From: Lyophyllum atratum
Lineage: Eukaryota > Basidiomycota > Agaricomycetes > Agaricales > Lyophyllaceae
Length of the DNA stretch: 64,000 nt
Direction of reading: 5' to 3'
Assembly: GCA_014905825.1 (NCBI GenBank)
Contig: JACGCN010000001.1
Location: 3,720,001 to 3,784,000, forward strand
The position numbers and the translations under genes were made by a program. The notes beneath the pieces are model-generated. The model was not told the origin of the DNA. It did not search any database and was given only the letters and a program-made list of their open reading frames with translations. Within the stretch, counting starts at the first letter, position 1. Every line of letters starts with the position of its first letter. Below, piece after piece: positions 11,166 to 22,406 of the stretch.

Positions 11166-13069
11166 AGCGAGAGAGGCAGATAGTGCAGATAGCTCAGGTA
11201 CGTGGCTGTAGTGCAGAAGCGTACAAGATTACTTGCGTTGGTCAGACTGGTAAGATCTACTGGGCCCCTTATGTACTAGGAAAGCGCCTCCGAGACGGCA
11301 CGGTCCAATCAGACTATTGGCCCCGGCATACCGCGCTGTGTGGGAGGAGCCCCTGCTAACTGCGGTCGGCTGGTACAGCCAAGGTATCCACTCGTGCGAG
11401 AGGAGCGGCACAACGGGTCATGCAAGGGGATGGGTCCCCGGCAGGACTCCTTGGCGTCGAGACATTCCAGTTGCCTAAACCGGCGAAGAAGTGAACACCT
11501 GGAGGGTGCCCTGGTGCCGGGAAAATGGTACCTCCGCCTTCCTCGCCTCCTCAGTTTCGAGAGAGTGAAGGGGGTCCTAGGCCCAACTAGTGTACTGGGT
11601 TGCCTACTGCTCAAGTGGTAGTTAGCCTGGGTCAGTGAGGAGGGGTCATTGCGGCACGAACCTGTGGCGGACTGGGGCGATAGTTCAGCCTCCCCGTCTT
11701 ACTCGACGTGGATGGTAGTGGTTGCTGGGCGCTTACTCATCGGTGACATGGTAGGGAGGTTCCAATGAGAACCCAAGAGGGGCTCGTGTATGTTCTCATG
11801 CTAGGGAATGGCGGTAATCGCTCCCGAGCCTCGCGGTTGGACGTTTTTGCCGACAGCTACCGTCGTTCAGGGGGAAGAGGAACATCTGTTCCTGCTGGGG
11901 GTGGGCGGTGTACGACATCTGATGCGAGATCATGGATGGGTTGGCGTCGCGAGTTGGCGTGAAACGTGATATCTGGTTGTGTGAGGGTCGGCTTCTCACT
12001 GCGACTCCGGAATGCCGGGGGGAGATGCGCCCTGGTGTCGTTGCAATTGAGAGCCGTCGCGCGGTGCATGCGGGCGGGGATAGAGGTCAGTCGTCGTGTC
12101 GGGGACCCTGCTCGGGGGCGAGATTAGAACACCGTAGCCGGTCGAAGACACCTCGCCTCTGTTCGTCGGACCTGGGCGGTGATGGCACCATTGGGAGAGG
12201 ACAGTGCCGTAATCCTTATCTACCACCACTGGGCATCAAGGAGTGGCTGCAGATCGAAGTTCGGCGGCGAGTAACAGGGGAGTCGTAGACAAGGTAAGCC
12301 AAGACCGTCGGACCTAAAGTTCACACTGCAATAGTCGGAGGAACGCCACTGCATGAGGGTGGCCGGGAGCTCAGGCTCTAAGAGGACTAGTGAATGCGGA
12401 GCCAATTGGGGACGGCGAGGAGGGAATGGAGGGGCGAGTAGGGGGGAGAGGGAACTCGTAGTGCACACGTCGACTCTCCTCTACGCGCGCTCGCAGAGGG
12501 GCCAAGCTGACTGAGGACTGGGGCGTCCCACCGGGTCGCTGCGTCGCTCACCAGGAGGAGACGGGGTCTTGAGTGTCGAGGCTACTGGGGACACGGGACG
12601 AGAACGCCTTACCGGGATAACAATCACCCCGACCATCGCAGCCTCCTTCGGTGACCCTCATACAATGACCGTAAATGTGCGCGGATGACGACGAGATGAC
12701 GTGAAGAGAGAAGTTCAGCACGAGGTACGTCCTGAGACTGCAGGGGCTGAGACGCGGGACTTAACAAGGACAATGGCGTGGGGGCCACAAGTTCGTGTCA
12801 CGTGTGAGAGCGCAGTTTAGCAATGTTTATTACCCGGAGAGGGCTAAGGCAAACAAGGAGTGCATTGGGGGAGAATGAGAGTGGCACACGTATAGGTACG
12901 TAATTTATTAAGGGAACCGCAGGGTGGGTAATCGGCGAGTGGCGTTCTGGTGCGGTGGGGGTCTACTCATCCCGATTAGCGCGGGCGGTTGAGATCGAGC
13001 CGTTTGAACTTACGGATGCGGGAGAAACGTAGAGGGCATGTATGGCAAGCAGCATTGCGAAGCTCTCCG
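11166..13069 (-). other. LINE leader between the 5' ORF and ORF1
   Basis: About 1.9 kb of element sequence, G-rich on the plus strand, with no open frame beyond roughly 100 codons and no recognisable domain. It probably serves as untranslated leader or promoter sequence of the element. I saw no nested transposon ends in it. Confidence 0.45.
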
Positions 13070-13633
13070 TCAACGTCTGATACGCTTCGCAGGTGCCTTG
13101 TGGGGGCTAGATGCGTCCCTCTCCCTGCCTTTGCGAATCATGGCTTCCACCCTCTTATGGAGGTCGACATCGAACTCGTGGTGGGGAGTGGTGATCCTGG
13201 ATGAGTGTGTTAGGAAGTCTTCGGCGCTGAGGGATGCGTAGTGATACGGGACGTCGAGCACTACGGTCTCATCTTCCTCGGTCTTGACGGTGAAGGAGAC
13301 CGTGTAGACCGAGTTGGTTGCGCTAAAGCCTGTAATACGGCCATGCAGATCTGCTAAGTCGTCCAAGCCAAAGCTGGAGGAGGAATATTGGGAGACAATG
13401 TGGATGTAATCGCCCACTGCCAGACTATTTGTGGTGCTTGGGGTGCCTAGCATTTGTACCCTCCAATGGAATTGGTATGTGTTCCACGACGGATGGTACG
13501 AGTACTTCCCAACTCTGACTTCTACAGGGCAGGAGGCGTCGCCGCGGGCTGGGCGGCGTTGGAGGTTGGCGGGGGGGACAAAGTAAAACATGAAAAGGAG
13601 CGTGGTTTTCTGGGTTGCTGAGTGAGTGTGCAT
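13070..13633 (-). CDS. 187-codon ORF in the LINE 5' region, function unknown
   Basis: It has an ATG start and no interruption. The predicted protein is not low-complexity: beta-rich central part (motifs such as VGDYIHIVSQ, GRITGF and VYTVSFTV) resembling a small barrel, then an acidic/helical part and a basic tail ending PAKRIRR. I recognise no family; an SH3- or BAH-like barrel is only an impression. It lies inside the target-site duplications and on the same strand as ORF1/ORF2, so it belongs to the element rather than to a host gene, unless captured. Upstream a second frame (13522-13827, 101 codons) overlaps its start. Confidence 0.5.
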   Translation of the reverse strand: MHTHSATQKTTLLFMFYFVPPANLQRRPARGDASCPVEVRVGKYSYHPSWNTYQFHWRVQMLGTPSTTNSLAVGDYIHIVSQYSSSSFGLDDLADLHGRITGFSATNSVYTVSFTVKTEEDETVVLDVPYHYASLSAEDFLTHSSRITTPHHEFDVDLHKRVEAMIRKGRERDASSPHKAPAKRIRR

Positions 13634-14470
13634 TTACTTGTGGGTTTTATACGGCGCTGAATAGAAGGATCTCCACGTGAGTAGCCCTTGCTTGGCCCAA
13701 GAGCGGCCGGCAAAACCGCTCTAGCGAAACGGGGCAAATTGACACCAAAAGGACCCCCTCCCTTGGCCTGACACTCCTGAGGGAAGAGGGGTTGTAAAGT
13801 GAAGGTTGTCTGGTGCAATTCCGACATGGAACATCGTCGCTATAGCAGGCGTCGAGCGGGATCAGCTCAAGGAGGGGGTCGGTAGTGGAATTCCTTGCTA
13901 CCAGTCAAGATGTATATAAGATCGAGGAGATGAATGATGACACAGTCGGGCTAATAGGCACGTGTGTTTCCTACTGAGACATGTAGCAGTTAGGGGCTTC
14001 GTCCTCTCGCAGCAGCTCACGGCTGGGGCGCACGAGCTAAGTGGGTGTAGGGTATATATGCGAGCCATTCCGACTTCAGTCAGGGGCGACGGAGAACTGC
14101 ACAAGGGTTAGGCGGGGCAGGGTCTCGAGATCGTTCACACGGAGACATATCGGGGGTTTTAGGTGTGTCACTCAAGTAATGATGTAATGATGGAAGTTGA
14201 GTATGTCACCCCAGTGGGGAGGCTTGACGGCCTCATTGATGCCGGACGGTTGTGTGCTGGGTGTCGCCTTCAGCGAGCCTACTGGATTAAGTCTCGTCGA
14301 GGGAGAGGAGGAGGGAGGGGGGGCGAAAATCTTGGACTACTGCGGTCGCGCAGAGTCTCAGTCAAGAGTCACGAGCCGGCAGAAGCCGTCTCGCACCGAA
14401 GCTCACCGAAAAACGGTGGGAAACGGGTGTTGAACCACCAGATGGTGGTGGTTCAGGTCCAAGAGCCCCC
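13634..14470 (-). other. LINE 5' terminal region
   Basis: The first 837 nt of the element. It begins on the minus strand with GGGGGCTCTTGG, which is G-rich like many LINE 5' ends. It holds a perfect 9-bp stem hairpin near the very end (14432-14454). No convincing gene is present. Confidence 0.5.
14432..14454 (-). promoter_or_regulatory. Hairpin near the LINE 5' end
   Basis: GAACCACCA and its exact complement TGGTGGTTC are separated by 5 nt. On the minus strand it lies 17 nt from the element's first base. It may be an RNA structure of the leader; no function can be assigned. Confidence 0.45.
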
Positions 14471-14484
14471 ATCCTACCGTTATC
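14471..14484. repeat. Target-site duplication, 5' side of the LINE
   Basis: This is the second copy of ATCCTACCGTTATC. It is followed by unrelated flanking sequence and preceded by the G/C-rich first bases of the element. Confidence 0.93.
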
Positions 14485-14997
14485 CATCTCATATCTGGGG
14501 GTGTGTTACGGAGGGCATCAATCCACAGCTGACAACTTGGGACATGTCTCCGGCCTTGAGGCATATAGACCAGCTAAACAGGCTTACAGAACTGGACATA
14601 TCAAGATCAGACCTGAGCGCTTGTCACCAATGCTGTGTCTGCCTACCCAAAACAATTTTAACGGGTTCAACGGCTTAACGCCAAGTTCCCTGCATTCGAA
14701 GCTCAGACGCGGCATGTGGAAGGGGACAGTTTTCAAGAATAGAAGGCTTCGACGGTTGACACCCCTCCCGACCCCGATTTCGATAAAACATCTCTCATTG
14801 CGGTTGGGATGTAGTTAGATAGGCGATATGATTTATGAAATGTTACACTGATAGCCTTATGCGAATGGATGAATAATGAATGGAGGAATGAATGGAGGAG
14901 CAGGGCGTGGGTGTGCAGAATCAAAACATGCGACGAGTGACGGTGTGCCTGGAGTATTAAGAAGAGAATACGTAATGTGACCCTAACATACATATGT
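14485..14997. other. Intergenic region with a short GAATG-type repeat
   Basis: About 510 bases between the LINE and the next gene. At 14862-14900 there is an imperfect microsatellite built from GAATGGAT/GAATAAT/GAATGGAG units. This is probably 3' flank of the downstream minus-strand gene. No gene is seen. Confidence 0.5.
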
Positions 14998-17900
14998 CTA
15001 AGCCTGAGCTTCTGCTTCAACAACTTGTACACGACGCGGAGGCAATGGAGGTCCAGGATTAGGACTGGGAGCAATCGGTTTCGAGGGCGTGCTTAGTGTC
15101 TCCCAGGGATGATCCGGGTCAGTGGGTACATTCTCCACGTCTCCACTGGCGGCGGGCGACCCGGTAACCCCATTCGCGTTCCCGTTTCCGTTCTCAAAGG
15201 ATGCCCAGCTGTTCTCATTCTTCAATGCGATCGACTTGAGTGTCTCTTCAGCGGACGGCGGCGTAGACTGGATGGCGGGTGGCTCCCGTGGTACCGGCGG
15301 ACGAGTGACGGCGGCTGGGGAGACCGGTGTGGATCGTGGTGGGAGCGGTGGAGGGACGCGTGGGGAGAGCGGCTGTTGCGGCGAAGAAGTCGAACCCGCG
15401 TTGAGAGTGACGTTGGACGACAATGCAGGAGATGCAAGGGTCGACGCGTCCCTGACTGGTTCGTCCACCTGCGAATCGGTATCGTCCTGGGAAATCTGGG
15501 ATGATACCTGGGAGGTCGATTGTTGCGAGGACGATGAAGGCGGCTGTGGCTGCTGATCACCGGATCCGGACAGCACCGGGTTCTTGAACAGGCGGTATAT
15601 TGAGGAGGATTTGCCCTCTGGTGCTACCATTGATGGTGGCTGCGGCGGTGGCTTGTATCCCATTGCCATGATCTCACCACGGTGGCTGGCATGGATGCCG
15701 GGGATTGACATAGTCATGGCCTTGGGCTGCACGACGTGGATCGGCTTCAAAGGCTGGCTCGCATCCCCCTCAGTATTTGTCCGTGAAACTGATGGGGAAG
15801 CCTTTCGAGACCCCCCAGCTGAGTCGCCTACTGACAAGTGTTTCGACGACGATGAGGATGCGGATGCGGAATGCGCGGAAGTTGATAGTGCCACACTTTC
15901 AGGGTACGATGACGGTCCCATGTGCGCGTCCTGAGGGGGAGCGAGCTCCGACCCCGACCATGGGTTACTCGCTGCGCGCGCCTTCCCTCTCGGTGTTTCT
16001 GGGACAGGGACAGGCAGCGTTCCGGGTGACGATGGCCGGCTTGCGTCCCCTCCCTCGTCAGTGGCGTTGGTGTTCCTATCTCCGCTGGCATCCCTGCCCC
16101 TCCTTTGGGCCACTGCTGCCCGCACCTCAGCATAGCTCGCCCTCGCCTTGGTCGCCACGCCGAAATTGGTGTCTGGCCGCAACCGCGAGCCAATAGCTGA
16201 TCCTATCGAGCCATGGTCAGAGGCATCGTCAGCACTTGTGTCCTTCCGCATGCCCCAGTTGACGCCCCACTTCCGCATCGCTTCCTTTGCAGTTTTGCTG
16301 AGTGCTTCTTTGTCTCCTGCGCGGGACTTGAGCGTCGAGAGGAAGGAATTAGGGCTGGCAGGAGTGCTGCTGCCTGAGGACTTTCCATTCGCAGATACGC
16401 TAGGGTCAGGTGCACTCTTTGTAGATTCCGTGGATAGTGACTTCGTGTGATCGCGTTTTGATGAGTGCTGAGATGAAGACCGACGCGTAGAGGGTGGTTG
16501 CAGATGCGTATCTAGCAGTGAGGAATCGTCACTACCTGGACTTCGGTCGCCGCCGTCTGAGTGCAAGTTCTCTGGGCTGTGAGGTGTGGACCGTGATCTT
16601 GGGGCACCCTTCTCCGATTCCGTTGAACGTCCACGATGAGGGTCATCATCAAGGTCATCTTCGGGATCAGCACCTTTCCGTGGAGTTGACCCTTCACTTC
16701 TGACGCTGGAGAACCAGGAGCGACGGCGATTGTGTATGGTAGGTGTCTCTACAGCTTCCTCCTCTGCAGGTCTTGTCTCGCTCAACAGTGCAGGCGAAGA
16801 CAGTGTAGCTGTCGGCGCAGACACTGTAAGCTCCTCAGCAGTTTCAGAGACATGCGCAGCGGGTGTTTCGTCAACCATAGGGGATGGAACATCCAGCACA
16901 GGAGCAGATGCAGTCGGCTGAACGTCCTCGGCTTCTGTGTGCTCCGTGGCAGGAGTTTCCTGCCGCTCCTGGCGAGCGGCGTCTTGCCATATTCCACCTC
17001 GATGTTCATGCTTTGCGCTATCGAAGAATGCAATGTCATCCATGTTCGGCATGACCACGGATTCTTGTATCTGCAATGAGAGAAGTCAGCGATATACTAA
17101 TTTTCGATCGAAAGTTTGGACTTACGATTTCCTTGAGCCTCGACTCAATTGTACTCAGAATCATGCTCCAAGTGATTTGTCGATCACTGACAATAGGCTC
17201 CACTTCTAGCACCATTCGTGGCGTTTGCGTAAACGCATACCAGATACGGTTGCTAGGTGGTCGTTTGACTTTGATCAAGAGATTGCCCTCGAGCTCCTTC
17301 AAAACAGCTGCAAGAACCAACTTGACTGTATAAGATCTGAATGAGCCGAGGTTGATAGTCGCTGTGGCCTCGATGGTTATCCGGAACTCTCCCTTGTACT
17401 GAAAGTGAACCTCCATCGCGGCATCGCCCTCCTTGGTGAGCTCCTTCAACATGGGCTTGCTCAAGGTCGGCGCTCTGTTCCCGACGGAGACTTCGGTAAC
17501 GACAATGTCGGTCAAGAACGTTGGGCGTTTGACCTTGGATAGCTTCTTCATGAGTCTACCGATGATATACGCCTCCAGTGTGTGGGTCCGATAATAGCTG
17601 AAAAATACACGCCCAATCAGGGCATTAAGCCATCGGGTCGGAATGACATCTGGTTGTTCGTCCAACGTAGCCACTAGATGGTTCATGTCTGTCGGTTGGA
17701 ATATTGGTTGTAGTGGTGTCAGTGAGGGGGTTTTGGTGGGATGGTCGGATGCATGTATCAGGGCGAAGTACCAGTCCTCCATCTCTATGTTAGAGCGAAC
17801 GAAGATGAACCATGGGGTAGACGGATTCAGTGCCTCTTCTCTAGCTGCCTGCTTTATCCTTTCCGCCTCTAACAACTTCTCCTGCTGCTTTGGGGTGACC

Positions 17901-18523
17901 TCTTTCTGTTCCATCTTCGCATCCATATCTTCATCACTCAGCTTCATCTCCTTCGTCACGCTTAGCATATGCTTTTCCGCATCCAATTTCTTGGGCTTGA
18001 GGCAAATCGCATTGCGCTTCGCGAATAGCTCGCCGTCCTGAAGGCCTTCGGGGTAAATGACCACATCATGACCGCCCAATTCAACAGCCGCCTCACACTC
18101 CGTCATCTCTTCGTCCTCGTAGAGATAAAGCACCTTGCCCTTCAAAACAACATACCACATATCCTTAGGTCGTGACCGCTTTGGATCCTTCGATCGCGCG
18201 TCCAAGAACGAACGGACGAGTGTCACATAGCCGCCATCCAAATTTGACTCTTCAAAGGTCCGTCTCATAGTAAGCCATCCTTTCCGAGTGCGTGGGATGT
18301 CGTCCGTCTCGAACGCCGCAACGTCTGCGTCCTCTGCGTCTGAAGTCGCGCCACCCGCCTTCAGATTCTCCGCCTCGAGCCTTCCTTTGGCTATTTTGTC
18401 AACGTCCGCACTTCCTACTGGAACAGAGGTGTAGATGGTGAAGAATATGAGGCCAGCGACGACAAGGGGAATGAACGTGATTCCTCCGAGGACATATGCG
18501 TAGAACAAAGCCTTGAGAGTCAT
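14998..18523 (-). CDS. SMP-domain lipid-transfer protein, Nvj2/TEX2-like
   Basis: Two exons (17126-18523 and 14998-17070) are separated by a 55-nt intron (GTAAGT...TTGCAG, phase 0), giving 1155 aa. The start was chosen at [10 protein letters not shown], just before an N-terminal membrane anchor (residues about 5-28). A PH-like domain follows (about 65-245, with [24 protein letters not shown] and [10 protein letters not shown]). Then comes an SMP domain (about 255-465, with [16 protein letters not shown], and the end [15 protein letters not shown]). The second exon is a 690-residue disordered Ser/Pro-rich tail with PPLPPR-type motifs. SMP proteins of this type sit at ER-vacuole or ER-Golgi contact sites and move lipids. 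The tail is much longer than in yeast Nvj2, which is common in basidiomycetes. Confidence 0.88.
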
Positions 18524-19314
18524 TAGTGTCCAACGCTGAGCAGGAAGCTCTTGAATAGGCGCTGTTGCTAATGGAAGAAGGGGCCAAGAGGGCCTACAAT
18601 TGGCTTCCAGAGAAACGGAGAATGTAGAGGGTTCTTGAAAACGAGAGAGGAACACGTTTCGGGGGACAACGTCACAATTCGGGCACGTGCCAAGCCACGG
18701 AGCTAAGTGACGGAACCAAATCAGATTCGTCGCCGCCAATGTGTTGACGATACGAGGTACGTCGAGGTCGTATAATAGATAATACATTGAATGGCAAGGT
18801 GATCGTTATCCAAGCCGTCTACATAATTATTTCATGAGGATATGATAGGTGGAACATGTCAGTACCATAATACGGTGAACATAAGATCATAACGCGACAC
18901 GGTCCTGAACTGCGGGTGACGTTCTCAGCCCTCGTCCGTGTCTTATGGTCGGTTGCGTGTACAACGCGTTTTTCTACGCTTCACCAAGGCTTTTGAGAAG
19001 AGCCCTCTCCTCTCCTGTTCATAGATGGAAGGTAATGTCGCTTGCCAATGTCCCGACCGCCAAGTCCAGTCCTGTAGCGCGGAGAATGTGCAAGGTAGGG
19101 GAGCCAGTGGAGGAAACGTGTGATTGAACACAGGGTGGCCAGGAACTGTAAGCTGGTCACCAAACGCGCTATTCTGGAAAGGGACGCGACAAAGACTATC
19201 TTGTTCACGGGGCCCACAAGGGGTGATGATTATTTTTGGGATCATGGGTTGGGAACTAAATCCTGCTTCAGCTTCTTTCTACTCGGGGAGAGTTACCTTC
19301 GCATGTATACAGGT
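18524..19314. other. Intergenic region, nothing recognised
   Basis: About 790 bases that include the promoter of the SMP gene. Short open frames on both strands lack family motifs or consistent splice signals. Confidence 0.45.
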
Positions 19315-19861
19315 CTAGAAACCAAGACTCACGGTGTATGACGAGGAATTCCGCCGCATAAGCTGTTTGCGCTGCTGAAATCGAGGTAATGTTGATTCAG
19401 AATTTATAGGACAAGCAGGAATCAGAGGCACGCCCTGGAAAAGACGGCTTGAGACCAGAAAAACGTAGAAGGAAACACAAATAACATACCGCATGTTCGT
19501 CCAAAACATCGGCGACCTCAGCCTCAGATAAGTGCTCCAGCTCGGCCAAGACCTCTACAACGTGTTTAAAATCGCTTTTGATCATGTTGTGCAGGCTGTG
19601 ATACACTGGCGCAATGGCTCTCCCACAATCTCCTGCGAGATGTTGCAGCGTAAAATCGGAAGAGTCAAGCGGTTGGACGAGGGAACGCAGAGCCTGTAAG
19701 TCAACGACCTGAGTAGCATTGTTAGTTTCGTTCTCGGGAATAAATTAGAGACGCACGAGGACATTCCTATCATTGAGTACCGATACGGCACCACCTGGGG
19801 TTTCGAAATGCAACTCCCACTCCCGCAACGCGGTGCTCATGTTTGCCAGACGCGCCAACAT
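19315..19861 (-). CDS. Small orphan protein, three exons
   Basis: Exons 19757-19861, 19490-19708 and 19315-19434 join in phase across introns of 48 and 55 nt (GTGCGT...CTCAG and GTATGT...TCCAG) to give 147 aa. An in-frame TGA lies 15 nt upstream of the ATG. The protein is predicted to be mainly helical (segments STALREWELHF, VYHSLHNMI, VVEVLAELEHLSEAEV) with a Ser/Arg-rich tail. No signal peptide or membrane segment is visible and I recognise no family. The exon chain rests on splice consensus and frame continuity only. The last exon might be spliced further at a GTGAGT shortly before its stop. Confidence 0.5.
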
Positions 19862-21365
19862 GGCAGCACCCCAAGGTCAAGATCGATGTCAGTTAGCCCT
19901 ATAAAATGGGGAAGATTGGGGGACAGGGGGACCAGGTGGGCGAGCAACATGAGAACGTTGCGGTTGCAGTTGATAATAAATAGTTTCCGGCAGTGACAGA
20001 ACCCGGGTAGTGCTTTTACGGCTATTTTTAGTATTTGGAGATGTTGAGCAGATGATGGGCGCCAGCCTCATCCCTACCATCTGCCCTCCACCCCTGAGCC
20101 TGGACCACTTCCGTTCCTTTCGACTGTTGTTTTCCGAGACCAAACCCAGCTACATAAGGTGTTCATTCAGCTCACGAAGTCTCTGTGCCGATCCCGTATC
20201 TAGTAGTACTGGACAGCCCACTATAAATTGGTTGATCCACTGGACAAGCTTTTTCTCACTGAGCTGGCTTTGAGCTCATGATTCTTCCCGGCCCTCCCAC
20301 TCCAGCTGGATGCCAGACGATTCGAGGTGTACAGGACACATGTCGCCCATTGACCTACTCAGATCATCCCAACATGACTTGTGCTTGCCACAGCTTGACA
20401 GGGCAAGTCCTTCAACCGAGCAGGATAAATCAACGACATAGCACCTCCAGCATATCTTGAGGCTTGGACCTTCTTTTTCCTGGCTTACATGGACAGCCTT
20501 GCGTCTCTGCTCTGTGGCTTGCTCTTCGTAAGTCTCCTGGTATTTGCATACAAGTCACACTGGCGTTCGGCGAGGTTTCCTTGTCCGCGTCGTCCAAAGC
20601 CAAGCTTGATTCGAAAATTCTTGGACATATCGAGAGTAAATCTTCAGCCGACCTACTGTGAGTCAGGACTCCTTTGACCCTCGAAGACTTCCCTGAGTGA
20701 GAATACTGCAACTTGGCGTTGTTGGCGTGCAGACCTCACGTTGCTTTAAATGACCAGCAACGCTAGCCTAGTGAACTGCAGCAACCACTGCAGTCATTCA
20801 TGCACCTGTCGAATTTCAGCCAGCATGAATTTGGCGATGTATGATCAGGCGTGAACGTTTGGTAGAAGAGCCTTGATGACCTGACAAGTACTACGCTACA
20901 CCCCCCCCCCCGTAGCCTCTCGTTGGTCTGCTTCGTGGTACACTTTATCCGAGGTCGACCTCTAAGATATCATAGCGCATGGCGTAGTGACTCCGGGCCA
21001 CTGGATTTCTGATTCTCTTGAAGAGCATGATATCAGGGTTACACGCGCAGCGTCGTACTAGCAATCGAAGAGTAGTCATAATTGTGGCTGCGGAGAAGTG
21101 CACTGGAATAAAGCACTCGCCTACTATGATCCAACGTTGAAGGTTGGATATGGAAACTATGGCCAACTCGTGCCAAATAAACTAGACATGGAAATAAGAA
21201 GATGTCTACGGTACCGTACCAATGCCATGCGCAGGAAAGGGAGTGTGAGATGAAGTCCGTATATAGACTGAGAGTCCGGAATATTGGATGAGAATGGGAT
21301 AAAAGCCCCAGGTAACGAATGCGTGTGAAGGAAAACCATGCAGAGAAGGGCAAAGATTCTATCGA
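19862..21365. other. Gene-poor stretch
   Basis: About 1.5 kb with scattered short frames. Besides a possible P450 N-terminal scrap at 20489-20677, it contains a C-tract near 20899-20910. I see no complete gene. Confidence 0.45.
20489..20677 (+). pseudogene. Possible cytochrome P450 N-terminal fragment
   Basis: A 62-codon frame starts with a hydrophobic anchor (LASLLCGLLFVSLLVFAY), then a basic stop-transfer and a proline-rich stretch (FPCPRRPKP) followed by LDIS and LQPTYCE. This is the layout of a microsomal P450 N-terminus (membrane helix, PPGP-type hinge, then W/LTY-type segment). Nothing P450-like follows, and the frame ends after 62 codons. It is probably a relic; a chance resemblance is possible because the motif set is short. 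Confidence 0.25.
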
Positions 21366-22406
21366 TTACAAGATTCGCAGCGCCCGTGAGTTTGAATAAT
21401 AGCAAACAACCGCCATCGCTATGGTGGCAAAGGTGAGAGGGAGTGATAACGCGGCTACGATGGCGCGGGAGATGCTTGCGAAGACGGCTGAAATCTGCGA
21501 TTCTATCTTGGATGTGAAGGTCGGAGAAAATTTCGAGTAAAAACGCGATCGTGAATGGGAGCGCTCCCTCCAGATTTCCAGGCCCATTTCATATGCGAAA
21601 GATAGGCAAAGATCGCGGTCGGCGCGATGGAGGATGGCTGGCGCAGAATGTCTAGCATCACCTGGGAGGGCCGACGTCGCCGGAACAATGGTAACGGGTG
21701 TGGGGATATCGACAGTGATTTTTATCCGTTGAAATGGCAGAAAGAGCCGATGTTTGCTGGATTGTGTCACGTTATCTTTTAACTGACATCCGTATACACC
21801 CAAGACGACGCTCACGACGTCCCAAATGGAGTGGAAGGAAGTTGGGTAGTCGGCAAGACGGGAGGACTCGAAAGAAAGATATAACTCGAGCCAAGTGGAG
21901 CAGTTGGGGAAGGATTGCTCTTGACTCCAGAGGTCACGATACTTCTCGGTATGCTCTCCAAATCCCTCGTCGAAACCGTCTTTGGCGACTCGACAAGAGC
22001 AAGCGCCCGTAAACTGCTCCCACCCCCATATATCAGGACCGTAAACTTCCTGATAGTACGAAAGGCATTCCTGGCAGAGGAGTTTTCGAAGGAAGGATTC
22101 ATATTGGGCCAGAGCTTGGGTTGAGCGTTCGAACAGGTGCGCTGTGACGGCGGGCAGGAGATGGTTACGGATGATAAGCAGGAGTTCTGTGGGAATCCGC
22201 AATCTTGCCGGAATAATGTTGAGCTTTCCAGTGAAGGAATCCTGGAGGATGGAGTCCAAGGTCTGAATTTCTGGTGAAAGATATGCAAGCGATGTATGCA
22301 TGAGGATCGACCTTGAGGTAGTGATTGCAGGTTCTGACATGTCGCGCCTCGGGTGAGAAGAAATCTTTAGAGGTGGATCGTATAAGTAGAGCGCATGGTG
22401 GGTCAT
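21366..22406 (-). CDS. Hypothetical protein with C-terminal hydrophobic segment
   Basis: A single-exon frame of 346 aa with an ATG start; Met23 is an alternative start. The middle is rich in aromatic residues and Cys (CQECLSYYQEVYGPDIWGWE, CSCRV), suggestive of a folded domain. The last 30 residues contain a membrane-like helix (AIVAALSLPLTFATIAMAVV). It looks like the lineage-specific hypothetical proteins common in mushrooms, but no family can be named. Confidence 0.5.
   Translation of the reverse strand: MTHHALYLYDPPLKISSHPRRDMSEPAITTSRSILMHTSLAYLSPEIQTLDSILQDSFTGKLNIIPARLRIPTELLLIIRNHLLPAVTAHLFERSTQALAQYESFLRKLLCQECLSYYQEVYGPDIWGWEQFTGACSCRVAKDGFDEGFGEHTEKYRDLWSQEQSFPNCSTWLELYLSFESSRLADYPTSFHSIWDVVSVVLGVYGCQLKDNVTQSSKHRLFLPFQRIKITVDIPTPVTIVPATSALPGDARHSAPAILHRADRDLCLSFAYEMGLEIWRERSHSRSRFYSKFSPTFTSKIESQISAVFASISRAIVAALSLPLTFATIAMAVVCYYSNSRALRIL

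Larger units (their letters stand above)
3206..14470 (-). mobile_element. Complete non-LTR (LINE) retrotransposon, Tad1-like, about 11.3 kb
   Basis: The element lies between two perfect copies of a 14-bp direct repeat and ends in a 20-nt A-tract (T-tract 3206-3225 on the plus strand). This is the signature of target-primed reverse transcription. From 5' to 3' on the minus strand it has: a long leader with a 187-aa ORF; ORF1 (gag-like, CCHC zinc knuckle and RGG tail); and ORF2 (APE endonuclease, reverse transcriptase, RNase H-like domain, Cys/His C-terminus). The domain order fits the Tad1 group of fungal LINEs; this is an inference from motifs, not a phylogeny. Its length is well above the usual 6-7 kb, mostly because of about 3.3 kb upstream of ORF1. 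One frameshift near 4030-4050 and a degenerate RNase H site suggest this copy is not fully competent. The small number of lesions and the perfect target duplication point to a fairly recent insertion. Confidence 0.93.

Noticed and set aside
20899..20910. C-tract of about 12 nt
   Set aside because: A simple homopolymer; nothing else around it suggests a functional element.
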